From Candidatus Sodalis pierantonius str. SOPE (lineage in GTDB: Bacteria > Pseudomonadota > Gammaproteobacteria > Enterobacterales > Enterobacteriaceae): DNA of 64,000 bases. Shown here one piece after another: positions 41,903 to 51,445 of the stretch. Each line of letters starts with the position of its first letter. The first letter of the stretch is position 1. Below the pieces are notes generated by a model. The model made no database searches, had not been told where the DNA came from, and saw only the letters and a list, made by a program, of their open reading frames with translations. The stretch covers positions 4,030,001 to 4,094,000 of the forward strand of contig NZ_CP006568.1 of assembly GCF_000517405.1 (NCBI RefSeq), in the 5' to 3' direction. A program made the translations under genes and the position numbers.

Positions 41903-42703
41903 ATGAATATTAAGCAAAAGCGAACTGGGATAATGATGAGCAAAGGAATTATTGTCTCACCCACTTCGTTGCTGAATGAATATCATCAGCAGGATATCTC
42001 GGAGCCAAAATGCTGGTTGCTGGAAATTCCTGATGGTAATTGCGATATTCATGTTCGCTGGGCGAATGAGTCGTCGCGTCTGACATTATCCGCCGGATGG
42101 CGCGGCATGTTGTTAATGCAGCGCTTGAATCTGGCTCTGCGCGCCGGTACGGCGCGGCATCAGGAATTACCGCTCTTTGCCCTGGCAAAATTACAGGTAT
42201 TTATCGACGAGTCCCGCGGCGTGCAGGTGGATTATGCCCAGCAGCAATGGGCGCAGATCGAGTTGAATGATTTTCCGCATATTGGCACCTGCGCCGATAT
42301 AGAGCAGTGGATGCTGGGGAATTATCAGAGCGCGCCGTCCCAAATGAATGCGCTGGCGGTATTTTTGCGCCAGACGGAGTGTTATTGGTTAATACGATTT
42401 CTATTAAATGAGTCTGTCAATAATGGCAAGTTGAACGTTCTCGGCGCGCGTTACGGCTTGTCTTATTCACATTTCCGCCGCCTGTGCCGCAACGCGCTGG
42501 GAAACTCGGCTAAAAATGAGCTGCGGGGCTGGCGTATCGCCAGGGCGCTGCTGGATATGGTCGAAGAGCGGCAAAGCCTCACCGAGGTCGCCATGCGCTA
42601 TGGCTATGCCTCATCCTCGCACCTCTCCAACGATGTCAGAGACGCCTTTGGGGTCTCCCCCCGCGGGATATGGAATATGATCAACAAGAAAGCGGAACAA
42701 TGA
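41903..42703 (+). CDS. invF: InvF-like AraC-family activator
   Basis: A 266-residue regulator with its AraC DNA-binding domain at the C-terminus: LNVLGARYGLSYSHFRRLCR and SLTEVAMRYGYASSSHLSND, ending FGVSPRGIW. InvF, with the SicA chaperone as co-activator, turns on effector and translocator genes in Salmonella. SicA is encoded in this cluster but the translocator genes are not. The start could be 41903 or the ATG pair near 41933. The stop overlaps the invG start by four bases (ATGA), as expected for translational coupling. Intact. Confidence 0.9.
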   Translation: MNIKQKRTGIMMSKGIIVSPTSLLNEYHQQDISEPKCWLLEIPDGNCDIHVRWANESSRLTLSAGWRGMLLMQRLNLALRAGTARHQELPLFALAKLQVFIDESRGVQVDYAQQQWAQIELNDFPHIGTCADIEQWMLGNYQSAPSQMNALAVFLRQTECYWLIRFLLNESVNNGKLNVLGARYGLSYSHFRRLCRNALGNSAKNELRGWRIARALLDMVEERQSLTEVAMRYGYASSSHLSNDVRDAFGVSPRGIWNMINKKAEQ

Positions 42704-44332
42704 ATAACATCGCTCAGATAAGCCGCGGCCTGCTCTGCGTTATGTTGCTCGCCTGCGCCGGCCCGCTCGTCGACGTTCGGGCGGCGGAATTATCCCGGCA
42801 AGGCGAAGGTTATGTGGCCAATAAAGACGGCGTGAAAGTCTTTTTCGATGCGCTGTCGGCACGCCTTAATCAACCGGTGATTGTCAGCAAACTGGCGGCG
42901 CGCAAGCAGATAAGCGGCGAGTTCGACCTGGCGGATGCGCGGGCGCTTTTGACGCGCATTACCCAACAAATGGGGTTGATGTGGTACAGCGACGGCCAGG
43001 CAATCTATATTTATGACGCCAGCGAAATGCGCCATGCGGTGGTGGCGCTGCGCAGCATTTCACCGGCGGCGCTGCGCCATTTTCTCCAGCAGGCCCAATT
43101 GCACGATTCGCGCTACCCGCTGCGGGGAGATCCCGGTGGTCACGTCCTTTATCTCTCGGGGCCGCCGGTTTATATCGAGCTGGTGGAGAACGCGGCCCGC
43201 CTGCTGGATAAGGAGCCGGACGGCATACACGAGCGCGAGCAGGCCGAGGTGATCCCGCTAAGTTACACCTTTGTCGGCGATCGCCATTACGCATTGCGCG
43301 GCGAGAAAGTGACTATTCCCGGTATCGCCACGGTAATCGAGCGGCTGATGAGGCGGGAGGGGCGCCTGCCTGTGGTCGAGCCCCCCAGCTCGCTCATGTC
43401 CGCAGAGGCGCTGCTTCCCGCGGTGGACACGCGGGGGGAGCAGGACGCGGAATCGCCGCTGTGGCCGGTGCAGGTTATCGCCAATCCCAGCAACAACAGC
43501 CTGCTGGTCAAGGGGAGCGGCCGCCAGGTGCAATTTGTGCGCAATCTAGTGCATTCACTGGATATCCCTAAGCGCCACGCGGAGCTATCGTTATGGATAA
43601 TCGATCTGGAGAAAAGCGACCTCGATCAGTTCGGCATCAATTGGCAGGGCGGCACCCGCATCGGCCAGCGGGGGGACGTCACCCTTAATCAAGGATCCTA
43701 TAGCGCCTTGGACGGTGCGCGATTTGTCGCGTCAATATTGGCGTTGGCCAAAAAACACCGCGCCAACATTGGTTCGCGGCCGATTATCCTGACCCAGGAG
43801 AACGTGCCGGCGATTTTCGACAATAACCGGACATTTTATACGCGGCTTCTGGGCGAGCGCAGCGTGGTGCTGCGCGAAGTGACCTACGGCACCATGATAA
43901 GCGTGCTGTCGCGGTTTTCCGGCGGCGATGAGGTGGAGATGGCGCTGACGATCGAAGACGGCGGCGAAGTCGCCCGGCAGCACAGAAATCCGGGTCCGGA
44001 TGATCTGCCGGAAGTGGGACGCACCCATATTAGCACGGTGGCGCGCGTGCCGCGGGGAAAGAGCCTGCTGATTGGCGGCTATACCCGGGATGAGATCCGG
44101 GATAACCGCGGGCGATTATCCGGTCTGGGGTCCGATACCGCTGATTGGCGGTTTGTTTCGCCATCGCGTCGATAAGCAGGCCAATATGGTCAGAATTTTT
44201 CTCATCCAACCGCGGGAAATTTCCGCGCCGCTGCAGCAGGACGCTGCCGCGTTTGCCCGTTCCATCGCCGCACGCAGCCATGAGGGTATATTGAAGGACT
44301 GGGCCGATAATTACCTCGCCAGCCAGCAGTAA
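42700..44332 (+). pseudogene. invG: InvG-like type III secretin, frameshift near the C-terminus
   Basis: InvG (SctC) forms the outer-membrane ring. ATG 42700 begins a signal peptide (LLCVMLLACAGPLVDVRA). The N0/N1 domains follow (VSKLAARKQISGEFDLADAR) and the secretin core has NPSNNSLLVKGSGRQVQFV and LSLWIIDLEKSDLDQFGINW. At the GGGG run 44127-44130 the frame slips: the open frame ends WRFVSPSRR at 44175. The correct ending, PIPLIGGLFRHRVDKQANMV and RIFLIQPREIS, continues in another frame to 44332. One extra G explains it. The lost part is the last beta-strand segment and the pilotin-binding tail, so assembly should fail. Confidence 0.92.
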
Positions 44333-44725
44333 CCGTCCAAATAACACGGCGGCGGGAGATAACAAGGCGGTGAAAATTCTTATTAGCCGAGAAAATGTGC
44401 GCCGGTTTACCCGGCGGTGAGCAAATGTGGTTAATATGAGCAAGGTTATCCCGTCCGCTGACACGATATTGTCGCGCGACCTTGTCTAAATCTAAGGCCG
44501 CGGCGCGGCCGTGATTCCGACCGCCGTCTTTCATTTATCTCCGCGGCTGCGATAATTATTAATCATGCATATAATTTTTCATCATAAAAATAAAAATGCT
44601 GTTGGGATCGCGCGGGCGGCTCGGCGCTAGTGCGGTTAACGCGTCGCCGCTCGACGGGAATAACGGGCGGCGGACGTCGCGTCCTTGCTTGATATCTATC
44701 TGGCTGAACGAAATGGATCATTCAC
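44333..44725. other. Intergenic gap where invE is expected
   Basis: In SPI-1 the gatekeeper gene invE (about 370 codons) lies between invG and invA. Here there are only about 390 bases, with an AT-rich patch near 44550-44605 and no InvE-like sequence that I can recognise in any frame. invE is absent at this locus. Confidence 0.7.
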
Positions 44726-46768
44726 GTGCTTAATCGATTTTTAAACCACATTCATTCCCGTCCTGAATTATTGATTCTGGTATTGGTGATTACAATCATT
44801 GCCATGCTCATAATTTCACTGCCGACCTATTTGGTGGATTTTCTTATCGGCCTGAACATTGTCATCGCCATGCTGGTATTCATGGGGGCGTTTTATATCG
44901 ATCGCATTTTAAGCTTTTCGACGTTTCCCGCGGTGCTGTTAATAACGACTCTGTTCAGACTGGCGCTGACGATAAGCACCAGTCGGCTTATCCTGACCGA
45001 CGCCGACGCTGGTGAAATTATTGCCACCTTCGGCCAGTTTGTCATCTGCGATAACCTGGTGGTGGGGTTTGTCATTTTTGCCATCGTGACCGTGGTTCAG
45101 TTCATCGTCATCACGAAAGGCTCTGAAGGTGTCGCCGAGGTGGCCGCGCGCTTTTGTCTGGACGGGATGCCCGGCAAGCAGATGAGTATTGACGCCGACC
45201 TGCGCGGCGGCGTGATCGACGCCGAAGGCGCACGCGAGCGGCGCAGCGTGCTGGAACGTGAAAGTCAGCTCTACGGCGCGTTCGGCGGCGCGATGAAGTT
45301 TATTAAGGGCGATGCGATCGCCAGCATTATCGTCGCCTTCGTCAACTTTATCGGCGGCATCGCGGTGGGCATGAACCAGCATCACATGGATCTGTCTCAG
45401 GCGTTGTCCACGTTTACTCTCTTGACCATCGGCGACGGGCTGGTCGGCCAGATTCCGACGCTACTGATCTCGATTAATGCAGGCCTCATCGTCACCCGGG
45501 TCAACGGCGATGGCGATAATCTGGGCCGCAATATCATGCAGCAATTGCTGGGAAACCCCTTCGTGCTGCTTGTCACCGCCGTGCTGGCGCTATCCATCGG
45601 TATGCTGCCCGGCTTTCCGCTGCCGGTGTTCGTTATGCTGGCGATGGCGCTCGGGACATTGCTGCTGATGCGCCAGCGGCAAACCCGCACCGTCCCGCTG
45701 CCCGCGCCCGCGGACTATGCCGGCGGCATGACGCTGCACGCCGGAAGAGGGGACGGCCAGCCGGCCGGCGGCTATCCGGATCGGATGATGCCCGAGGCGC
45801 TGGTGGTGATCCTACAGGTGTCGCGCGCCAATTACGCCCGGCTGGAAAAAGAGCAATTATGCGAACGACTGCGCGGCCAGTTCCTTATCGACTTTGGCGT
45901 CACGTTGCCGCCTTTGATGCTACGCCCCTGCGAACATACGGATGATCGGACGGTGGGGGTACTGCTTAATGAAATTCGCGCCGACACCTTCACCATCCAC
46001 TTCGACATGTTGAGGCGCAGCATACCCGGCGACCGGCCCTGTCCGTCCGACGTGACATTGCATCAGGATCAGGAGGCGGTGTGGGCGTCGCCGAATGATC
46101 GGGAGAAGCTGCTTGCCGCGGGTTGCGTGCTGCGCCCGGCGGTGGATGAACTCTATCACTGCTTCGCGGTGATGCTGACTCACCACGTCAACGAATTTTT
46201 TGGCGTGCAGGAAACCAAGCACTTGCTGGATCAAATGGAAGGCCATGCGCCCGATCTGCTCAAGGAAGTGTTGCGCCACGCTACGGTGCAGCGCATCGCC
46301 GAGTTGCTGCAGCGGCTGCTGATGGAGCGCATTTCCATTCGTCATTTGAAGCTGATTATGGAGGCGATGGCCCTGTGGGCGCCGCGGGAAAAAGATGTGT
46401 CCGCGCTGGTGGAGCACGTACGCTGCGCGCTGGCGCGCTATATCTGCCACCAATTCGCCACCGATAACCTGCTGCGGGTGGTCATGCTGTCGCCGGAAGT
46501 GGAGGAAACCCTTCGCGCCAGCATCCATAGCACGTCGGCGGGCACTTTCCTGAATCTCAGTCCGCAGGTGTCGGAAGAATTAATGGCGTTATTTACCGCC
46601 GCCCTGGAAAACTTGCCCATCGTCCAGCGCGATATTGTGCTGCTGGCGGCGGCGGATATTCGACGTTTTATCAAATCACTTATTCAACATCGTTTTCGCG
46701 ATTTGGAAGTGCTGTCATTCGATGAATTAACAGACAGCGTAACCGTAAATGTCATCAAAACAATTTAA
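44726..46768 (+). CDS. invA: InvA-like export apparatus protein (SctV)
   Basis: A 680-residue inner-membrane export gate protein that forms a nonameric ring. The N-terminal half has membrane helices and the FHIPEP hallmarks: LPTYLVDFLIGLNIVIAMLV, DRILSFSTFPAVLLITTLFR, LALTISTSRLILTDADAGEI and LDGMPGKQMSIDADL. The cytoplasmic half includes NEFFGVQETKHLLDQMEG, LLKEVLRHATVQRIAELLQR and ALWAPREKDV. It ends VNVIKTI exactly like Salmonella InvA. The start is GTG 44726 with a weak ribosome binding site; one residue of the family-conserved VIGDSL segment is Cys (VICDNL). Intact. Confidence 0.96.
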   Translation: MLNRFLNHIHSRPELLILVLVITIIAMLIISLPTYLVDFLIGLNIVIAMLVFMGAFYIDRILSFSTFPAVLLITTLFRLALTISTSRLILTDADAGEIIATFGQFVICDNLVVGFVIFAIVTVVQFIVITKGSEGVAEVAARFCLDGMPGKQMSIDADLRGGVIDAEGARERRSVLERESQLYGAFGGAMKFIKGDAIASIIVAFVNFIGGIAVGMNQHHMDLSQALSTFTLLTIGDGLVGQIPTLLISINAGLIVTRVNGDGDNLGRNIMQQLLGNPFVLLVTAVLALSIGMLPGFPLPVFVMLAMALGTLLLMRQRQTRTVPLPAPADYAGGMTLHAGRGDGQPAGGYPDRMMPEALVVILQVSRANYARLEKEQLCERLRGQFLIDFGVTLPPLMLRPCEHTDDRTVGVLLNEIRADTFTIHFDMLRRSIPGDRPCPSDVTLHQDQEAVWASPNDREKLLAAGCVLRPAVDELYHCFAVMLTHHVNEFFGVQETKHLLDQMEGHAPDLLKEVLRHATVQRIAELLQRLLMERISIRHLKLIMEAMALWAPREKDVSALVEHVRCALARYICHQFATDNLLRVVMLSPEVEETLRASIHSTSAGTFLNLSPQVSEELMALFTAALENLPIVQRDIVLLAAADIRRFIKSLIQHRFRDLEVLSFDELTDSVTVNVIKTI

Positions 46769-46785
46769 ACCAAAAGGAATACGAC

Positions 46786-47187
46786 ATGTACGTTGATATT
46801 GCGGCATTGGTACGCGAGGCGCTGCTGGACAACGGCTGCGATCCCAGTTTACTGGGTAATTTCGACAGTCATTCCACGATTGCGCTGGATTTTAATGACA
46901 TTCCAAGTGTTTATATCAGCAGCAGCGATGACGATATCTGGCTGTGGTCGCGCATTGCGGAATATCAGGACACTATCCTTGAGCAATGTTCGTATAACTT
47001 ATTAAAAGAGTTGCTTGAAGGCGCGGAGTATATTCGCGGGGGGCATTTTTCGCTGGCTGAAAATGAAAGCTACCTTGAGCTTAAGGCGCTGCTGTTGCCT
47101 TGGTGTCTGGAGAACAAACAAAATTTCGCCAGTGCATTAAGCGGCTTCTTCGAGCGTTTGGAACGTTTCACTAAGGCGTTACGCTAA
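46786..47187 (+). CDS. invB: InvB-like class IB secretion chaperone
   Basis: A 133-residue acidic chaperone matching InvB/SpaK/YsaK, which binds several effectors (SipA, SopE and others in Salmonella) and docks them at InvA and InvC. The N-terminal DIAALVREALLDNGCDPSLL and FDSHSTIALDFNDIPSVYIS, and the later FASALSGFFERLERFTKALR, follow the family closely. It lies between invA and invC as in SPI-1. Intact, although no client effector gene is visible in the window. Confidence 0.92.
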   Translation: MYVDIAALVREALLDNGCDPSLLGNFDSHSTIALDFNDIPSVYISSSDDDIWLWSRIAEYQDTILEQCSYNLLKELLEGAEYIRGGHFSLAENESYLELKALLLPWCLENKQNFASALSGFFERLERFTKALR

Positions 47188-48486
47188 ATGGAGTGGCCGC
47201 TGAGAATGCTGCGACGACAGGCGCTTCCCCTGCGTCTGTCGGGGCCAATTATTGAGGCGGCGCTGCCGGAGGTGGTGGTAGGCGAGATTTGCGAGATCCG
47301 CCGTCATTGGCGCTCGCGCGAAGTGATCGCTCATGCGCAGGTGCTGGGGTTTCACCGCGAGCGGACGGTGCTCAGCCTTATCGGCGCCGCCCACGGCCTG
47401 TCGCGGGAGATGCTGATCCATCCCACCGGCGGCCCGCTGCGGGTGGCGGTAGGCGACACGCTGCTCGGCACCATCATCCTGCCCTCGGGCCGGCTGAGTG
47501 AGCGCCTGGTGCCGCCGCCGCCGCAGGCCGGCGCCGTTGAACTGCGCGCCATTGATGCGCCCGCGCCGGACTATCGTCAACGCGTGGGGGTGCGGCAACC
47601 CCTTATCACCGGCATCCGCGCGCTTGATGGGCTGCTGACCTGCGGCATCGGCCAACGCGTGGGAATTTTTTCCTCCGCCGGGTGCGGCAAAACCCTGCTA
47701 ATGCATCAGCTGATTGCCCACGCCGACGCCGAGGTGTTCGTTATCGGCCTGGTGGGAGAGCGGGGTCGCGAGGTGACCGAATTCGCCGAGGCATTACGCC
47801 TCTCCCCCCGCCGACATCAATGCGTACTGGTGTATGCCACCTCCAATTACGCCTTCCTGGAGCGATGCAATGCCGCGCTGGTGGCGACGACGGTGGCGGA
47901 ATACTTTCGCGATCAAGGCAAACGGGTGGTGCTGTTCCTGGATTCCTTGACTCGCTTTGCCCGCGCGCTGCGGGATGTGGCTCTGGCCACGGGCGAAGCG
48001 CCGGCCAGACGGGGCTACCCCGCTTCGGTGTTTGACGCGCTGCCGCGTCTTCTGGAGCGGCCGGGGAATACGCATACCGGCAGTATTACGGCATTTTACA
48101 CGGTGCTGTTGGAAGGCGATGACGAGCCGGATCCCATCGCCGACGAAATCCGCTCGATTCTCGACGGCCATATTTACCTCAGCCGTAAACTGGCGGCGGC
48201 GAATCACTATCCGGCTATCGATATCCTACGCAGCGCCAGCCGCGTGGCGGGGCAGGTGACCGAATCCCGGCAACAGTCGCTGGCCGGCGTCATTCGTGGC
48301 CTGATGACCCGGCTGGAGGAGATGCAGACCTTGATCGATTTAGGGGAGTATCGCCCGGGGGATAACGCGGAAAATGACCGAGCGCAGGCCAAAAAACAGG
48401 CGCTATGGGACTTCCTTCGCCAAGACGCCGATCGGGCGGAGGATGTCGGCCAGACGCTGAGGCTAATGCATGCCCTTGATACGTGA
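47188..48486 (+). CDS. invC: InvC-like type III secretion ATPase (SctN)
   Basis: A 432-residue F1-beta-like ATPase that strips chaperones and unfolds cargo at the cytoplasmic base. The Walker A loop is IFSSAGCGKTLLMHQL, Walker B is KRVVLFLDSLTRFARALRDV, and EVFVIGLVGERGREVTEFAE and GSITAFYTVLLEGDDEPDPI are typical. Start ATG 47188 directly abuts the invB stop and its end overlaps invI by 17 bases. Intact. Confidence 0.96.
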   Translation: MEWPLRMLRRQALPLRLSGPIIEAALPEVVVGEICEIRRHWRSREVIAHAQVLGFHRERTVLSLIGAAHGLSREMLIHPTGGPLRVAVGDTLLGTIILPSGRLSERLVPPPPQAGAVELRAIDAPAPDYRQRVGVRQPLITGIRALDGLLTCGIGQRVGIFSSAGCGKTLLMHQLIAHADAEVFVIGLVGERGREVTEFAEALRLSPRRHQCVLVYATSNYAFLERCNAALVATTVAEYFRDQGKRVVLFLDSLTRFARALRDVALATGEAPARRGYPASVFDALPRLLERPGNTHTGSITAFYTVLLEGDDEPDPIADEIRSILDGHIYLSRKLAAANHYPAIDILRSASRVAGQVTESRQQSLAGVIRGLMTRLEEMQTLIDLGEYRPGDNAENDRAQAKKQALWDFLRQDADRAEDVGQTLRLMHALDT

Positions 48487-48931
48487 TATCGAACGACTCA
48501 GCGCGCGCTGCGAGCTGTGTTACCGCACGCTGACGGCGACGCTCGCGGCGCTGGTGCGGCAACGGGAAACGCTGGCCTCCCGGCTCAAGACGCTGGGGGA
48601 GCAGCAGTGGACCGTCGCGCGGCAAACGGCGCTTGTCCGGCCACAGGGGGTCGTCGATCGCAGCGCAATGATGTTGCATCAGCAGCGGTTGATGGCCCTG
48701 CGCGAAGAAAGCCGGCGGCTGGCGGATCGGCAGCGGCAGATGGAACAGGCGGTGCTAGCGCTGGATAAGCAGCAGCGTGAGGCGCTTGGCCAACGGCGCG
48801 CGTGGCAGAGGAAGCGGGAAAAGTACGATGGCTGGCTTGAACGGCAGCGGCACGCCAATCGGTTAATGCAATTGTACCGGCAGGAGACAGAAACAGAGGA
48901 GATGATGACATGGAACCGCTCGCAAGGATAA
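48470..48931 (+). CDS. invI: InvI-like stalk protein (SctO/SpaM)
   Basis: A 153-residue protein, almost entirely helical and rich in R, Q, E and L (RQRETLASRLKTLGEQQW, RRLADRQRQMEQAVLALDK), as expected for the SctO coiled-coil hairpin that connects the ATPase to the export gate. Position between invC and the needle-length gene and overlap with both support the call; sequence conservation in this family is low. Intact. Confidence 0.88.
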   Translation: MPLIRDIERLSARCELCYRTLTATLAALVRQRETLASRLKTLGEQQWTVARQTALVRPQGVVDRSAMMLHQQRLMALREESRRLADRQRQMEQAVLALDKQQREALGQRRAWQRKREKYDGWLERQRHANRLMQLYRQETETEEMMTWNRSQG

Positions 48932-49711
48932 GGGACTGGCCGTCAGCCACGGCGGCATCCCCGGCCATTACGCCGCTGGCGGAGAGAGTTTCCGCCTCAT
49001 CGCCAGAGAATGTGCATGCAGACTGGCGCGCCGCGCCTTCATCGTGCGGCGGCGGGGAGCGTCAGCAGGTCGCCGTCACGGAAGACCGCCTGCTGGAGGA
49101 GTGGTCATCTGCATGGGGGGAGCAGGCGTTTTCGTCGTGCTCTTCGTTGCAGGGGCAGTGGCGCAGGGCGGCCGTCACTCGGAGCCGGCAAAGGGCGGCG
49201 GCCCGGCGGTGAATGGCGCGCGGCGCTTCACGGGCCCGGTGCGGGCAAGTTGCGCGCACCGATCGCGCAGCCGGAGCCGCGAGCGTTGGCGGAAGCGCTT
49301 CATACGGCCCTGGTCAAAGAGATTGAGCAAAGCCAGTGGCTGGCGCTGCAGCGCGCCGCCGATCCGCTGCTGATGTCCACAGTACTGGCCGAGCGCCATG
49401 ATGCACCCGGCGCCCGCTACCGGCAGAAACGGCGGGCGCCGCGCCAGCCGGAACCGCAGCCGTTGCCGTCCCCCGCGCCGCAGGAGATGACGGCGGCGAC
49501 CGCGCAGTGGATCTATCGGTTCCGCGGCGATGAAGGGGATTTTGTGCGGATCCTGGCGGCGATGGATGAGGGGGGATATCGGCTGATCCCGTCCAGCCAT
49601 CAGGTAAGGGATCGCCTGGCGGCGCATCTTCCGGGCGCGCCTGCGGGCGTTCGCCTGATGAATGTCCCGGCAGCGGCGTCGGCGCCGGGCCTGCCGGAGA
49701 CGCCGACGTGA
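48910..49711 (+). pseudogene. invJ: InvJ/SpaN-like needle-length regulator (SctP), frameshifted
   Basis: SctP proteins are secreted and set needle length, with a variable N-terminus and a conserved C-terminal switch domain. The frame from ATG 48910 (overlapping invI by 22 bases) ends at about 49212. A second frame continues from about 49150-49200 with EPRALAEALHTALVKEIEQS and the conserved C-terminal segment AQWIYRFRGDEGDFVRILAA then GYRLIPSSHQVRDRL, to 49711. The last part aligns with InvJ YRF...LIPSNTQVEHRL. One indel separates the halves. Because the N-terminus is poorly conserved, the exact slip point is uncertain. The stop overlaps the spaO GTG start. Confidence 0.82.
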
Positions 49712-50862
49712 AGGCATTTCGGTTACGCAGGCTGACGCCAGCCGACGTCCGCTGGCGGCGGCTGCAGGCGGCATGGAACGCCCAGGGCATGCCCGCCCGT
49801 TTGCGCTCTCCTCCGGAGGGTGTCTATCTGTCCATCGGCGACGATCGCTGGCGGGGGATGATCGATCCGCGTCAGTGGCTGGCTTGGCACAGTCCGGAAC
49901 TGGCGGCGCTGGCGCGCGAAGCCATCAGCGATCGCCAAATCCAGGCGTTGATAAAGGCCATGCCGCAGCCTTTGTCTTTCGCGCCGGCGGTATTGTCCGG
50001 CCAGGCTCTGGAGATCGGCCCGCTGATGCACTATCGCGCCGGCGCCGGCCCCTGTCTGTATCTGCCCGCGCAGGAGTGTCCGGTTTGGCTGACGCAATTC
50101 AACGCGCCGCTACCCCCTATCCACGCCGCCGGTTTGCCCTGTCTGTCCGGCGTTCCCCTGGTAGTGGAATGGGTGATTGGCAGCAGTCTTCTTCCGGCGG
50201 CGATGCGCAGCCAACTGGCGTCCGGCGATGTCCTGCTTATCTCGCGGCTGACTCGCCAAGTGAAATGCCAAGGACGTCCGATCGGTTTTTATTTACAACA
50301 GGAAGGAAAAATCAGCATGAAGGCCAATGATAACGATGAAGGCACGCTGGCCCCCGGCCATGTTTCTCTAACGCCCGATTTAGCTTTCGCCGCGGCCGAT
50401 GCTGCCGCGAAGCCCGGTAATGCGCACGCCGCCGGTCAATCCCACAGCGCCTTCCGTATCGTAACGGCTGGCCACCCGTGGGAGTGCGGCAGTTATCCCG
50501 CGGCCTCATCCGGTCTACCGCAGACGCCGGCCGACTCTGGCGCCGCCGGCGTCCCGCATCCCGACGCCGGCGGCGAGGGGCCAGCCCCGGCGGGGCGAAC
50601 ACCGCTTAGCGATGAGGGGGAGGATCCGCTGGCCAATCTGCCGCTGACGCTGGAATTTATTTTGCAGCGCCGTTATCTGTCGTTGGGGGAAATACAGCAG
50701 TTTCGTCAGGGAAAGGTACTGGAGCTGGATCCGGAGGGGGAAAAACATATCGAGATACGCGCCAATGGGCATCTGCTGGCGCTCGGCGAATTGGTACAGC
50801 TCGAAGGTCGCCTGGGCGTGGCGTTAATGGAGTTGTCGCTGAATAACCGCTATGACCGCTAA
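49708..50862 (+). CDS. spaO: SpaO-like C-ring/sorting platform protein (SctQ)
   Basis: A 384-residue protein; Salmonella SpaO has 303. The N-terminal domain has MKAFRLRRLTPADVRWRRLQ. The first SPOA domain includes GLPCLSGVPLVVEWVIGSSL and SGDVLLISRLTRQVKCQGRP. The C-terminal SPOA domain is NLPLTLEFILQRRYLSLGEI through HIEIRANGHLLALGELVQLE. Between them lies an A/G/P-rich linker of about 80 residues that Salmonella lacks. The start is GTG 49708, overlapping invJ. A strong ribosome binding site before an internal ATG at 50317 could give a separate C-terminal product. Intact. Confidence 0.9.
   Translation: MKAFRLRRLTPADVRWRRLQAAWNAQGMPARLRSPPEGVYLSIGDDRWRGMIDPRQWLAWHSPELAALAREAISDRQIQALIKAMPQPLSFAPAVLSGQALEIGPLMHYRAGAGPCLYLPAQECPVWLTQFNAPLPPIHAAGLPCLSGVPLVVEWVIGSSLLPAAMRSQLASGDVLLISRLTRQVKCQGRPIGFYLQQEGKISMKANDNDEGTLAPGHVSLTPDLAFAAADAAAKPGNAHAAGQSHSAFRIVTAGHPWECGSYPAASSGLPQTPADSGAAGVPHPDAGGEGPAPAGRTPLSDEGEDPLANLPLTLEFILQRRYLSLGEIQQFRQGKVLELDPEGEKHIEIRANGHLLALGELVQLEGRLGVALMELSLNNRYDR
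50300..50319 (+). promoter_or_regulatory. Internal ribosome binding site and start within spaO
   Basis: AGGAAGG at 50300-50306 lies 10 bases before an in-frame ATG (50317), codon 204 of spaO. In Salmonella, SpaO is known to make a short C-terminal form from an internal start at codon 203. The position match suggests that the same two-product arrangement holds here. Confidence 0.7.
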
Positions 50863-51445
50863 TTTCGGCTTGCCCAACGAGATGAGCCTTATCGGGATCC
50901 TGGCGCTGGCGACGCTGTTGCCCTTTATCATCGCCTCCGGCACTTGTTATATCAAGTTTTCCATCGTCTTCGTTATGGTGCGCAACGCGCTGGGTTTGCA
51001 GCAGGTCCCCTCCAACCTCACCCTGAACGGCATCGCGCTGATGCTGGCGATGTTTATTATGGGGCCTATCGCCGGCGATGCTTACCATGCCTACCAGGCG
51101 CAGCCGGTAACACTGAGCAGCGCCGCCTCGGTACTGGAATTTTTGGAAAACAGCATGGAGTCGTACCGGCATTATCTACAGAAATACGCCGATCCGCATC
51201 TGACGGCGTTCTTCGACCGGGCGCACGGCGGCGCGCACAACGCCGAGGCGCCAGACCATACCCCCTCGATGCTGGCGCTATTGCCCGCTTATGCGCTGAG
51301 TGAAATCAAGGACTCTTTCCGAATCGGCTTTTATCTGTACTCGCCGTTTGTGGTACTTGACGGCTGGACGTTGCTGTCGCAGGGGCTGGTGCTGCAATAT
51401 CTCGATATGGGCGCCGGCACGGATATTGCAGGAGGCCCAGGATGA
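50852..51445 (+). pseudogene. spaP: SpaP-like export gate protein (SctR) with internal deletion of a membrane helix
   Basis: SctR forms the core of the export gate with SctS and SctT. The open frame has 197 residues, against about 224 in Salmonella. The N-terminal part is well kept (LATLLPFIIASGTCYIKFSI, VFVMVRNALGLQQVPSNLTL), as are LLPAYALSEIKDSFRIGFYL and LDGWTLLSQGLVLQYLDMG. Between them, YSPFVV is joined straight to LDGWTLL at about 51355. Salmonella has about 33 more residues here, covering a membrane helix and the MMMMSP methionine segment that seals the gate. The reading frame is kept, so this is a clean in-frame deletion. A working gate seems impossible without that segment. Confidence 0.88.
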
